A stretch of DNA of 64,000 nucleotides from NCBI GenBank assembly GCA_013365365.1, contig JABVXU010000062.1, positions 1 to 64,000 on the forward strand, in the 5' to 3' direction. The position numbers and the translations under genes were made by a program. Each line of letters starts with the position of its first letter. Position 1 is the stretch's first letter. A model generated the notes under the pieces. The model worked only from the letters and a program-made list of their open reading frames with translations. It did no database searches and was not told where the DNA came from. The DNA is from Cruorifilaria tuberocauda. Taxonomy: Eukaryota; Nematoda; Chromadorea; Rhabditida; Onchocercidae. This document shows positions 42,819 through 54,975 of this stretch, piece by piece.

Positions 42819-44852
42819 TCCAAGTTAAGATAATTAAACCAAAGTTACTTTGATAAATCAATGTAGTTTGAACTCACTATTTCACTCAACTAATTCAATA
42901 TTTGATAAATAATAATATCTGAATCCCTCAATTTGGAGAAGGGAAAAAAGAACGGAATGATTAATTAAGCAAGAAACGATCTGACAGTATCGCTTAGTTA
43001 TTTCCGTTTTAGCGAAAATACATGCTTGACTAAATTTTTTGGCATTTATTTATCGAATAAGTTAGCCAACAGATTTGATAAGATTATTGGATTTAAAGTA
43101 ATCACTTCATGAAAAGTGGAACTGAGAAAAATGCAAATGCTGTTGGAATATAATGGCATTTGAAAAGGGAAAAGAAAACAATGGAAGTTAGGCGACAAGA
43201 TTGATAAAGTGGCTGAAATCTTTACCAGCAAAAATTTTTTACCATGTTTTTGATATGCCCTTTTGAATTCTTCTAGAAACTCAAATTCATCAAGTCATTG
43301 TCATTCAAATTCATTTTTCTGACGATATTGAATTTATTAGCAACTGGCGCCATTCTTTTTTTAAATCAAATCACTTAAATTCGTGATTATCGAACTGATA
43401 TGCAATTTTACCACGCTTATTCCAGCAATGCATTTGTTGAAAAATTGCAGTTTCCAATAAGAATCTGATGATAAGCGGACAGTCCTTGGACATTTGTTTT
43501 ACATGTTGTATAAAATAGCTCAAAAAAGAAACTATCTCATTCCTTTTTAACAGTTAGCGAAAGTTGTCAGTTGAAGTGATGGAGGCGGAAAAAATGTCAA
43601 GCCATATTGAAAAGCTTACTTAAATTTAACGATTTTGAAGAATTATTTACTGGTAGAATTAAATAATACCAGTGACAAATACGCAGTGAATTCAAATAAT
43701 TTTTTGTAACTTATAAATTTAAAATCACCGAATAGCCTTAGGTAGATTTAATTTCAGCAGATTCGCAGACCTCGAGTTCAGGCTTGGCAATGACAAACTA
43801 AATGATAAGACTAATAATTTGAATAAGTCTATATTGCTTCTATCTGAAACTTTTTTAAAGATATAAATTGCATTGCAATAAATTAGACTTAAATAAAAAC
43901 CTTACTTTACAGCTTGAAATAGAAAAGAAAGAAGGCTGGTTCTTTCATATTCTAGAGTTTCTATTACGATGCTGAATCGAAATAGTACGAGAAGTGAAAG
44001 ATTATTTCAATTTAGATGAGTCGAATGCAATAATTTGACAATCAACTGCGGTTAGCAATGAATCAACTCTATAATTGGACTTACAATTACATTCGTTATA
44101 CTGGGTAAATAACATATTTGAAGAGCATTGCTTAGACAAGTCATCTCTCTAGTTTTCTTTTCATTCATCATGTCTAAATGATGGTGGAACAGTGTGATCT
44201 ATACCGTGATGTACAGTTGAAAAAGCTTATCAATCCAGCTAAGACAGGACATTAAACAATTAAGCTATTAACATCAGCAGCAAGTAGACATGAGTGCTAG
44301 CTGCAGGGATATTGTACTTCTAAAGCCTAAATGACTTCTAAGGGAGGAGATATTAGAATTGGCTGAAGAAGATTTATGGAAGCTGTTGTTCCTAGCAGAC
44401 AAGGCGGCTTTCCTGTCCTTTGAAGCATGAGGGAGAGGGCCTGAAAGGAGCCGTTGGGAAAGAGGTGAGAGGACGAGAGCGAGTATGCGTTCCTTCAGCG
44501 CCACCTCATCCCTCCCTTTCATGCTTGCCGCCCTTCGATCATTCGGTTGAGAGGGAGAGTGGACACGCCTATTACCCTCCCTTTCGGTATCTTCGGAACT
44601 TCCTCTTGCACCCATTGCCGCTTCAATTTTGCGCCAATTAACTCTTCGCTTCTAAGAGATATAGCAATGAGGAAATCACTTCAGCTTCTCTTTTCAGCTA
44701 ACTTCTATCAGCTTAACAGTTCGTCCTCTCCATTGCATGGAATGGAATAGGATGATAGTTTTTGTTATCATCAAACACTGAGTTGCTTCTCATCAGTCCC
44801 TCAGTTGCTCTATCTTTGATAACAATGACAACTCTTCCAATTATTTCCTTCC

Positions 44853-45347
44853 TCATTGATAATCAGAAAAAAGGAAGGGTAGAAGATAAGGAGCGATGAC
44901 AGAGACATGAGAGTGAGAGAAATTGTTAGAGGAAGAATGCATGCTGAAAGTGTTTTCCAAATGGAAAGTAGGGAGAACGCATTGAACAAGCCTAGTGATC
45001 CACTTCTGCAGCCAGAGTCTGTTCCTGATATCAGTGGAAGGGGAGAAGTGATTGAGCCGCTTCGATCTCGCGACAACCACTGATACCATGCGATGCCATC
45101 CTCTCTCCTCAAAATACTGAAAAGCAACAAAATCACACAAAGGAAAAATCCTGAAGCACTGACAACAATAAAGTAACCGTCCATCGCTGATTCCAACAAT
45201 TTCAGGAAATTTCCATTGGAAGGGAACGGATGAACGATTGGTAAGTATTGTAAAGTTTATAATTTCGCTTCTTCTTATTCCGTTTTTCCTTCTTTTCTGT
45301 TCGAAATGAATGAATTCACTGAAAAGAATTGTGATTGCTTCCTCCAC
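44853..45347 (-). CDS. Doubtful open frame in a GC-richer region
   Basis: A 164-codon frame overlaps another minus-strand frame of 129 codons (44810-45199). Both are crossed by good splice-acceptor-like sites (near 45122 and 45200), so neither is likely to be read as one exon. The segment after the TTTTCAG at about 45123 is balanced and Arg-rich (ARSKRLNHFSPSTDIRNRLW). Higher GC content makes long chance frames more likely here. I list it only so that it can be checked. Confidence 0.15.
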   Translation of the reverse strand: MEEAITILFSEFIHFEQKRRKNGIRRSEIINFTILTNRSSVPFQWKFPEIVGISDGRLLYCCQCFRIFPLCDFVAFQYFEERGWHRMVSVVVARSKRLNHFSPSTDIRNRLWLQKWITRLVQCVLPTFHLENTFSMHSSSNNFSHSHVSVIAPYLLPFLFSDYQ

Positions 45348-45691
45348 TTATCAACTCTATCTATAGAGAGCATCAGTGCTTTCTCTTCCCAATGACTTTT
45401 TTATCAGAAGCAATAGATAATATAATCAACAAGAGATGGTGCCATTTGGATGGAAGCATTTTGCTATTCACACAAGATGTATGAACTCGGCCGAGTTTGC
45501 TTACAATAATATTTCATACCTAAAAACGCTTTCTGTTAGCTTCTCCTTTTTACATAATTATTTGTCGATCGATTAATTTGCCTTCTCTTGTTCATATATG
45601 TAATATTATGTTCTCAATTAAAATGACTTATTACTCGACTCATTCAATTTCCTGAAATGTTTCACTGTTCAAAATTTCATAATCCAGTCAT

Positions 45692-45860
45692 CTACTGCCA
45701 CTGTATTCCATTTTCAGAAGATGAAAATTCATTCCGATATACGGAAGCACAGCAGAAGCAGCACTCTTTAATCACCAACGTGCCATCCATAGCTTCCGAT
45801 ATGTGCAGTAGAATCAAATAAGTAACAACAAATAGTTGATGCAAAATCTGAAAAAGAGAG
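45692..45860 (-). CDS. Candidate exon with hydrophobic lead and CCFCC motif
   Basis: After a CTCTTTTTCAG acceptor the frame gives a hydrophobic stretch (HQLFVVTYLILLHI), then a short segment with KECCFCC, before a possible GTATAT donor in phase 0. It resembles a signal sequence followed by a Cys-rich ectodomain and might belong to the same gene as the membrane exon at 38.7 kb, but no connecting exons are proven. Confidence 0.2.
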
Positions 45861-46257
45861 TAAATGATTGTAAGCGGAGTTTTCTGGCACTGCTCCTCTC
45901 TACTCGTCGCTCCGAGGGCCGTGACCCCGAAGAATGACTGGTCAACCTCCTCCAATCCCTCTCACTCCTCTCTCTCTTTTTCTCTAGACGAGCATAATGC
46001 TGTCATTCTCCTCACTTCATCCTTTCTGGCAGTAAGGGAGATGTCGTATAATCTTTAAAAATGTACACTTCTGCCTGTGTGCGCGCCTGCATACATGCAT
46101 GCATGCCTCTCTTTGCATGTGTAATACGTATTTGACTTTTCTATTCGTGTCTATTTAATCTGAAAATGGCTAAAGCGCGCGCAATTTAATTTCAAGATGC
46201 AAAAGAGAGGCCGAGTGCACGGTGTATTATCACATTTTTCCGATGCTATGCTTTCAG

Positions 46258-46321
46258 TTCAGCTAACGTATGAAAAATATCACTCTAAATTCAGCTAACG
46301 TTATGAAAAATATTACTCTTA
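46258..46321. repeat. Tandem duplication of about 30 bases
   Basis: TTCAGCTAACG(T)TATGAAAAATAT(C/T)ACTCT occurs twice in direct succession with one inserted base and one or two substitutions. Confidence 0.85.
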
Positions 46322-47950
46322 CCCTCTCCAGAATTCCTTCTTATCTCGACGTTGACATCCACTTCATCCCACACATTGCAGGTTTAATCAAACCATTTTC
46401 ACATTGCCGTTAATATTCCACTGCTGCTATATTCCCTTGATTAATGTAATGAAGCATTTTGTATAAGTTGACCTTTCTCCTTATTAATTTCTTCAATCAC
46501 TGACTGGTTCCCACTGGAAGCTTGCACGTAGAAGATTGGAGAGACCTTAATTGATAGTATGAGGAAAGATAATAATATATCTTTATCATTATATTATCAC
46601 TTTCCAAGTAATTGGTGACAGACAACGTACCGTTAATCTTAAAGTTCTGAATTTACATGTTCTCTGTTATCTGAATTGTCCAGGTTAGACGACTTAGCCA
46701 TTACTTTACTCGGACAAATATACATACAGCTTCTATATTGTTCAGAGAAAAATTCTCCCTATCAACCAAACATGGAACAGAGCTTATTTGATGGCAAGAT
46801 TTCCGTTTTTCATTTTCACTTTCATTTTCACTGTTGAACAGTTAAAAAGGAAAGCGTTTATTTGTTAAAAGTTGTCATCGGTAGTTGAGGAATAGCCAAC
46901 CTCCTTTCTTCAACAAAATTCATGTCCCATTCACTTGGTGGCCTCCACGGACGGCGATTCCTTTCACCTGACGAGATGAGGTAAGGTGAAGAGAGGAGGG
47001 AAGATAGAGACTTTCTTCCTCCTTGGAATCACCTTTTATTTGATTGCTTTCATATCTAATAAAACATGCTTTGGTGGAAGAAACTACGGCCGTGAAGATA
47101 GTTTGGCATTTTCTGTGTTTAAGCTTGCATGATATTTAAGTGAGCGAGAATGATTGCTTAATTGAGTGATTGATTGATCGATATACGGACATTTAGCAGC
47201 CGATCGGAAGGGATCCGATATTCGTTTTCAGCTTTCCTGATTAAGTCTCGTCATCTATGCTCTTCTCACTTTTTCAATCCTTTTCTTTTGAAGCAATCGA
47301 TTTTTCGTCACGCAGCAAACTCATTTTGAATTATTCCTTAATGTAATTTATATTTCACATTTGATTCTTAATTTCCAAATATTTCTATCTCCTTGCTTCT
47401 ATTCTGTTCAATTGATTAAAAGTTCACAAAGACTAATCGATTACGTTCACTTCAAACTATTTTTAACATTCATGAATCGTTGGTTACCTTTGTGCAATAC
47501 TGAAAATCTGAATTTCAAGAAGTTTTTTCCTCAATTTTCTTGTGTAATTAGCTGGTAATTCAAACTTTTGTTATGACAATTGAATATGGGGAATGTCTTG
47601 AATTTCAACAATTGTTAATAACTTCTCAGAAATTTAAATTCACGAGAATTTATTACATGAAACTTAGGTGATCCTGAGACAATTCCACCTGATGGATAAT
47701 TTCACCATCGCCTCAAGCATCTTGTTTAGCGATAATGCATTAAATAAAACAATAGAACTTTTTAATGAATCTGAAAAAGGCCCTCTAATATTTGTTTAGC
47801 ATTACGTATGTATGAGAGATATGGGAATTGATCGCTTTTCCATTTCCGCCTCTCTCATCAATACTGCAATGACGGTCTTTCAACGGCAAGATCAGAAGAG
47901 ATTTTAGGTTTTTCCATAACCTTGACATCCACTTCCTTTTTCTTTTCATT

Positions 47951-48000
47951 CCTTCCCCTCCTCTCTCTCTTTCTCTCCCTCTCTCCCTCTTTCTCTACAG
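47951..48000 (+). repeat. Pyrimidine (CT-rich) tract ending in CAG
   Basis: Nearly 50 bases of C and T end in TCTACAG at 48000. It may be a splice or trans-splice acceptor for an untranslated exon upstream of the 48.9 kb gene, or simple low-complexity DNA. Confidence 0.5.
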
Positions 48001-48890
48001 GTGTCACATATGTTGAATTGAAACTAGACAACTGCTAAGCCGACAGAAATTACATCAATAAATTTACGATTGTATTATTTCCCATAACCTTTCATATCAA
48101 TTTTTGCTTATCAGAATGCTTTCTAATTTTTACCAGTTTTTGATATTTCTAATTTCCAATTTCGATACGACGTTATTTCGGTGTGTTAAATGCTGACCTT
48201 TTCGTATTTCATCATAACAATTATTTTTTTATATTTCATTTATGATTTCTAATATGCTATCTAAAATGTTAAATGATTAAAATTGTTACATTATATATGA
48301 TAATCTTTTACTCTTCCTCTATTTTACTAGCAAGCATTTGAAGTTTTTGAAATTCCAAAATAGATTTAGTATCCTATAAAATATTATTACGTGACAATTT
48401 CGTGTCATTGCATTTAAATAAGGGTTCATGTTTTCATCGAATATCGATTTTAGTATCGGTATGTAATAGATCTTGAAGTTAGCTAGTGGTATTAAATAAA
48501 TCAAGGCGCAATTGAAAGGGAGGGGTAAAGAACGTGCTGATTGCGCTGCGGATTTGACTTAGGAAGAAATGAGAAAAGAGTGGTTATGGTACTTTATATT
48601 TCATTGCTTTGTGGTTTTCTTCTAATCTCTTTATTTCTAAAATGCTTGAAAAGGATGCTCTTCGAAGCTAGAATGGTCTTTTCCATTTATTCGCTTTTCT
48701 CTTTGGAAATTTTTTAACGTAAATTTGAAATTTCTAATCTTTTTTTTGAAAAAAGCCGGTTTCTGAATCTGAAGTTATATGCGGCTATTAGTTAGCATTG
48801 TTCCTCTTTATAGCTATAAATAAACGTCATTATTTCATTCTGTTTTCAGAATAAATAAAACATTAAAAAGAAAAAAAAAAGAAAGAAGCT

Positions 48891-51082
48891 ATGTTTAAAA
48901 ATCTTTTTCGTCCACGGCGATCGAATAAAGAGAATGAAGATCGTGAACAACAACAACAACAACAACAGCATCATCACCACCACCACCACCACCAACAACA
49001 ACAACAATTTTCCGCCAGTGAATTTGTTCGTATTTTCAGATTTGAATCCTCTCCCTTAATATTTAGAAAAAATGATAAGATTGAGAAATCATTGTCGATA
49101 TATATATTGAGCTTGATTCATAAATGGAATTTAAAAATAAATTAAAAATTCAAAGACCAATATTGTAGCAGTTCTTATTATACTGTGTTTGATTTAATAG
49201 ATGTATAATGGTACGGATGAAAAAACTGCAATGTCTTTTGATTTACTTACAGATCCTTCAGTCCTTCATTTTCGGTTTCTATTTCTTCCATTTCTCATCC
49301 GCGTATATTTTCTTTTTCATAAATGTAATTTCATTGCAGGATCACAACCTGACCTCCCATAAATCGTTAAGAAATTCGCGTGAAAAACGACCATTCCATT
49401 CATCTCATCATCATTATCGCGGGAGTGTAGGTGGTGAAGCGGATGACAGTATTCCTATATCCATGTCACCCTATCATCTTGCCACTCAGCGGAAATATCC
49501 ACGTGGTACGCAATCATGCAACGATGGTCTCAGTGATGATTTTGATCGATTTTCCGGCATGAATAGGTCATTCGCTAGTGTCGCACATTCAAAATATAAG
49601 GTTTTTGTTATGAGTTTTTATTTGCATTTGTAAATTCCCTTATTCTCATTTAAAGATCACATCAAGTTTTTTTGTTTAAAAAGCTACCCCAAAATTATAT
49701 CTTTAATGACAATTGAAAATGTTTTTAGAAAAAGTTTTATGGTGTCAATTTTTTCCTCTACTTTAAAGTGATGAAAGAATTCTAGAAACTTGATAAAAAT
49801 TCGAAATTTTTGAAAATTTGAAAACCAATCAATAGTCCTGCATGTCTCGCATTTTTTCGAAATTGCAAATATTTTCAATAAGTGAACTAGACTTAAACAT
49901 TTTATATGAAATTATAACAAATTATTTAATTTTTCATGCATTTAATTTATAATGATTCGTTTATTTCTTTGTCTATTTTACAAAATATCCATTTGCAGCC
50001 CATTCGTCGTGAGTACATGAGTGTTGTGCGTCGCAGTCATCTGAATTCAGAATACGGCAGCTGTGATCCATCATTAAACACCTCACTGCTTTACAGCAGA
50101 GATTTGGATAATTCAGATGCGGAAACGTGGAATTCAGAAAGGATTATTAAAGTTGACAGTTTTAATTTGTTCAAAAATTTTTCACTTATCTATGGAAGAA
50201 ATAAAAGAGCTCCTAGAGCTATAATTAGAATCATATATCTCATCGGCAAGATTCAATTTTCTAAATTAAAGGAGCTACGAACGGAATTGAGAGCTGCAAA
50301 CGAACGAAAGAATTATTATAAGGATTTATACAAACGTGAACGGCGAGACAGGATACGTGATCGTGAGTTGCGTGACTTGGTAGAGAAGAAGCTTATGGAT
50401 GATCTCAGAAGTAAAGAATTGGAATGCTCCAATAACTTACTACGAATTAAAGCGCTAGAACAGGTGAAATTTTAGTTAGGTTGGAGTAAGAGAACTTATA
50501 ATTTTTGATTAAAGTTTCCAAAATGAATAAAAATTTTTTTTTCAGCAGCTTCAACATCACTCCAGTTTTCCACTTCCAGTCCATGAATCCTCTTTTCGCG
50601 TTCCACATTTCTGCACTCCTTCATCATCTAATACCGCGTCAACAATGGCTGGAGCAGGTGAAGCCTTATCCAGTACTTCAGAACTGTTTGCTATTCGCGG
50701 TACCTATTCGATAAATCCAGTAGCTGGCAATACAACAATAGCAGGAGTAATAAATGCGACAGCATCCGGTAATCCTAGTGAAATGCTGGATGAAATGAAA
50801 GTTTTCCGGCAACCTGATGAATTGCCTTTAGAGTTAGCACGGAACAGTAGTATGGTAGATACTCCAACTGATGTTAGAAATAGTGATGCAGTAAGAATAT
50901 CAGCTAATTCGTTAGGTATTTCTTTTACAAATCGTGAAAATTTTAATGGAACAGTGCTGGAAGAAGATCGCCAATCCGATAACGGTTATGGTACCACTTC
51001 AGAATGTGCTTCTGAGCTTGTTCGAAGTATACGGCGGGTACATAGTGATTCCGAAGTACCATTGAAAGTTGTGCAGACGTAA
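48891..51082 (+). CDS. Coiled-coil protein with Gln/His tracts, family not recognised
   Basis: Five exons, 48891-49025, 49340-49600, 49999-50151, 50272-50463 and 50546-51082, all joined in phase 0, give 425 residues. The start is the ATG after a purine-rich leader. The N-terminus is basic (FRPRRSNKEN), followed by uninterrupted Gln20-26, His27-34 and Gln35-39, encoded by CAA/CAG, CAT/CAC and CAA runs. Residues 46-183 are polar and Ser/Arg-rich. Residues 184-247 form a strongly charged coiled coil (YYKDLYKRERRDRIRDREL). The remainder is Ser/Thr-rich and low-complexity, ending KVVQT. There is no signal peptide or membrane segment, so a cytoplasmic or nuclear scaffold is likely. The first donor (GTTCGT) is weak, so the exon 1 end is the least certain junction. 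The repeat of CAA and CAC codons makes length variation between individuals likely. Confidence 0.8.
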
Positions 51083-52055
51083 TCCATCCTGTTTATATAT
51101 TTAATATTTAATTACAACTCTTTTTATCAGCTACCTCTACGTGTTCGCAAATCAATCAGTATTGTTCTTCTTTATTTTTCATATTCGGTTTAACTAAGTT
51201 GGAACTTCTTTTTCTTTTGTAAATATGGCATGCGTTTAATATGTTTTGAATTTTTATGAAATATTTTCATGAAATATAAATTGTTATTTTTCTTATTTTT
51301 CGGTGATTTAATGTGTGATATAACATCATTATATGTTATTTGCCATTTAGATTTTTTGGATAAATAATATTTTATTTTATATATTAATTATTATAGAAAA
51401 TTAACTGATTGTAGCATTTTGTAATGTATCCTTTGTTATTACTTATTCATGAATTATAATATTTTGTAGAGGGCTTAAATTGTCGTTCCAAACTTATATT
51501 GAGAATTAAATAGCATATCTGATAAAAACTTCGATCTGTATAAAGCATTTCTATTATAGTACACCTTTTCATCTCAGGTATTTTACATTACTTACATATC
51601 ACAATCTGGTCACGAAATCCACTATTTAAATTATTTTAGTTTGATTTCTTGCAGATATCAAAGAAATTTCTCGAATCATCTCATAAAAATTCCTACTCTT
51701 TTATATCAATTCTTTTATTTCGAAATTGAAAAATAAATGAATTAAATTTGTTAGAACTTTCATTTAAAAGCTGCCTTAAATACTTGTTTGTTCTGTCATA
51801 TTTAATTTCTGTATTCAATACGGCAAAATCTACCCATTCTTTGTCGATATGTCGATGATTTCAAATTGTTTTATTCACTAATTACTGTTAAAATGTATTT
51901 TCGTCTCGTAGAAAATAAAAAAAAAATGATTAAATTTGACAATTGTTATAATTCGTGCTTGTATTTCAGATTTTAGGCGATGATTTGAGCGTTAAGAATT
52001 GAATATCTTAACATTTGTTAGAAAGAGATTGTTTTTAAAATTTATTCAAATTTTC
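51083..52055. other. Convergent intergenic region
   Basis: The 3' ends of the coiled-coil gene (+) and the four-pass membrane gene (-) face each other here. Only AT-rich untranslated sequence is seen. Confidence 0.6.
52041..52046 (-). terminator. Polyadenylation signal of the four-pass membrane gene
   Basis: AATAAA on the minus strand lies nine bases past the stop codon. Confidence 0.55.
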
Positions 52056-53655
52056 TCACACTCCATTAACAACAATCGTTTTCACCATTTCTATGCATGG
52101 TTTCTTCGTAAAATATTCTTTATCCAGGAGGTAATCATAAGCACCTCTAACCATGATGTAAGACCAAATGACGATTGTTGCCGCAAAAAATGACAGTACG
52201 GCTAAATTGAATGGCCAAATAGGGCCAAAATGATTCTCCAATTTGTTTACGCTAAAAAATTTAAGTAATTGAGGTGAAAAAATTAAAATATCATTGTTTG
52301 ATTAAATCAAAATAGAACAATTCAGTAATGGAAACAGGTTTTGAGAAATGTCTTAAAATCTTTCGATTGAAAAGGATAAATACTTTTTTTACTTTTTATC
52401 TCTTCGTCGCTGTACTTTTTATATTAGAATAATTATATTTAATAGCGAAAAATAATGAAATCTATTCACTCTCCCTAAGATTTAAATTGGTATAATTTTT
52501 AAAAAAGGTAGCATCTTATTGCTTAATATTAATGTTGGCCCAAAGTATATATACTTTTTAATACTATCACACTCATCAGGAAAATATGATATGGATAGAC
52601 TTTTGGAGTGTAACATAAGCTTAAGCTTAATTTGCATGATTATAGCTTAGCTGATACATTAACTTACCTCACATAAAGACCAAAAAGCCTATGAGTAGCT
52701 TGTAATCCCATCGACATGCTTGATATCGATGCGATTGCTGAAATGATGAGGATTGTGACTTCGATATGCATGAATGCCATTAATGGCCACATGTACTTCG
52801 GCTTTTCCGTTACAATACCATAGATCTGAAATTTTGCAAGCAATTCTCTGTGGATCGTTGATACTAAAGCCATTCATTTCAGTTAAGGACTGTTTCTTGA
52901 TAAACGGTCAATTTGGCCATCCATTAGCCATAATAAATAGTTGCTTGTAAGGCTTATTCCAAATTTATTAGTTCAATCTATTTCATAATCAAACTTTAAA
53001 TCAGTTTGATTTATAAATCTTTTGAATTTTCAACAATTGTCTTGCGATGCTATAATACTTTTCCTGTTTCTGTCATTGTTTAACTGCAAAAATAACTTAT
53101 TCGACTTTGATTAAAAAATAATTAGATAAATAATTAAACAAACAAATGAATTAATAAAAAAAAACAACCGAATAACCATAAGAAGTGTGGTAAATGTAGC
53201 AAAAATAAGGAAGATAACTAATGCTATTGACAACCATATACGAATATTTGTTTTCTCAAGTTGCAAATCTGCAATTTCATAAGTGTTAGATGCAATTAAA
53301 TCTCAAATTATTATTGACACAAGAACTTTAACAAATTTTAACCTATCAGCTCAGAGAATCATTCATTATATCAATTATATTTCTATCTGTAATGCTTCAA
53401 CCATGAGGAAAACCAATCACATTTTTATGAAAATAATAACTTACTGAGAAAAACGAGTATAGCTATAACAAGCAAAAAAATCTCAAGAATTCCGCAGAAT
53501 ACGGCAGCATTTCGATAATGCAACAAATGACAAAATGCTGGTGCGGAGTAGAATTCGTCATCTTTATCATAAATAAAGGATTTCTTTTGCTTTTCCAGCT
53601 TCTCATTACCAATCGCTAATTCTCGAGATTGAGTGGGATTTCTCATTAGAGACAT
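52056..53655 (-). CDS. Four-pass membrane protein, LAPTM/MARVEL-like architecture
   Basis: Exons 53445-53655, 53177-53268, 52668-52825 and 52056-52251 (TGA 52056-52058) join with phases 1, 0 and 2 and give 218 residues. The hydrophilic N-terminus (about 45 residues, Lys/Glu-rich) is followed by four predicted membrane helices at roughly 50-70, 80-101, 110-133 and 163-186, and a C-terminal tail with a Tyr/Asp segment. Both the third and fourth helices start after Trp-Pro. There is no N-terminal signal, so both ends should face the cytosol. Small four-helix proteins of this size include the LAPTM lysosomal and MARVEL families and many nematode-specific groups. The sequence alone does not let me choose. 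The start is supported by a TTTCAG trans-splice-like acceptor four bases before the ATG. Confidence 0.85.
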
Positions 53656-53670
53656 TTTACTGAAAGCTTC
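53656..53670 (-). other. Probable trans-splice acceptor of the four-pass gene
   Basis: AGCTTTCAG ends at 53660 on the minus strand, four bases before the ATG at 53655. This leaves almost no untranslated leader, as is typical of spliced-leader genes. Confidence 0.5.
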
Positions 53671-54947
53671 CACAACCTTTATTCAAATTTGCTGAATTTC
53701 AGAAGAAAATTCATCCAGTGAATAGGAATAGACAGTCGTTTAAATGAGATTGTAAGCTGACTAGTTTTACGGCACTTTTCTTAAAAATTCTGTACGGTTG
53801 ATATTATGGAATCATTATTTTTCCGGAAAATTCTCAAAAATCCAAGCTAATATAGTATTTTTGCCTAATTTTCTAGCAAAATGTTTGAGCTAACTTAATT
53901 TTTGGAGAATTAAATGCTGAAAAATGGAACGTTAATTATGGGAGAGATGTAATTTGGAGACATAATTGGAATCAGTTTATTATGATTGTTTGAAAAGAAA
54001 AGAAGAAATGAAACTATCTTCAAATTAATTAAAGTTACAATAAAAGTAAAACTTTGATCGTGTTGGAAGATAATTAACAAATTTGAAGCATTTTGCAAGA
54101 TTGGGAAAAGGTCCTGAAATGAAAAATATAAAGAAGATAAGAGATAAGGGGAAAAATCACTGAATGAAATAATTCTTGAAGAATTTGCAGATGTAGAAAC
54201 GATTCGAAGGATATCTGTATGTCTGTTATTTAGATAAATTAAGTGGAAGCGAGAAAAGGTTCAATCAAAATCTTTTCTGTTAATGTTGAAAGTGAAAAGA
54301 GAAAGGATGATAATAGTTGCGATCGTTGCGCTCTTCCAATCTTCCCTTCTTCGATCCATTCACATCACAACTATTAAACTATTGATGATGACCTGATTTC
54401 ATCAGGTGGAATTATCGAGAAAATAGTAAACGTTAAGAGACGGATGGAAAATATGCTCTGCCCTCTGTTGCCAAGAATTCATTCTCGAAATCTGACAGTT
54501 TTTGCTTTTCTTTGAAATATAGAATTTTTCAATTTTATTCAAATTAAACTACTCTTTTAATGGTTTGAGAAAATTCCTTTAAAGTTCTACAATGTTTTAA
54601 CAGGAAAAGGAAGACAATAGACTAAAGTATATTTGATTAACAATGAAATTCTATGATACGATATGTTTTCATAAAGGGCACTGAAATCACAAAATGGCTG
54701 AAGAGCGGTGGTGGTGCACGAGGATAGATACAGTAGAATGTTTAGTGGAGTGATTATTCCTCGAAGTGCTTTTTTACATACAGGACTTACCGTTATTGTT
54801 TTCCAGTCTTTCGACTTTCTTTAGTGGATACTCGGGTTTACTTTCAATTATTAAATCAAATTTTGATCGCTGTTTCGATTTTTGAAAACTTTTTATAACT
54901 GTGTTAAAATGTGAAATTGTTTTCAAGGATGCAAGGTACTAATTTTC
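53671..54947. other. Divergent intergenic region
   Basis: Between the four-pass gene (-) and ABT1 (+), which point away from each other. It presumably carries both promoters. No open frame is supported and no clear core promoter motif is visible. Confidence 0.5.
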
Positions 54948-54959
54948 ACTTGCATTTAG
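54948..54959 (+). other. Probable trans-splice acceptor of ABT1
   Basis: CTTGCATTTAG ends at 54959, sixteen bases before the ATG at 54976. Confidence 0.4.
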
Positions 54960-54975
54960 AAAACGAAAAGCAAAA

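Larger units (their letters stand above)
38903..48890. other. Long intergenic or intronic tract, no firmly supported gene
   Basis: Roughly 10 kb between the membrane-protein exon and the coiled-coil gene. Contains short direct repeats near 41.3, 42.8 and 46.3 kb, a GC-richer part at 44.3-46.1 kb with overlapping minus-strand open frames, and a long pyrimidine tract ending in CAG at 48000. It may hold upstream exons of the 38.7 kb gene and the promoter of the 48.9 kb gene. Confidence 0.4.

Noticed and set aside
44274..44750. Open frames on both strands (67-113 codons)
   Set aside because: Ser/Arg/Pro-rich translations of the GC-richer patch, mutually antisense, with no conserved feature.
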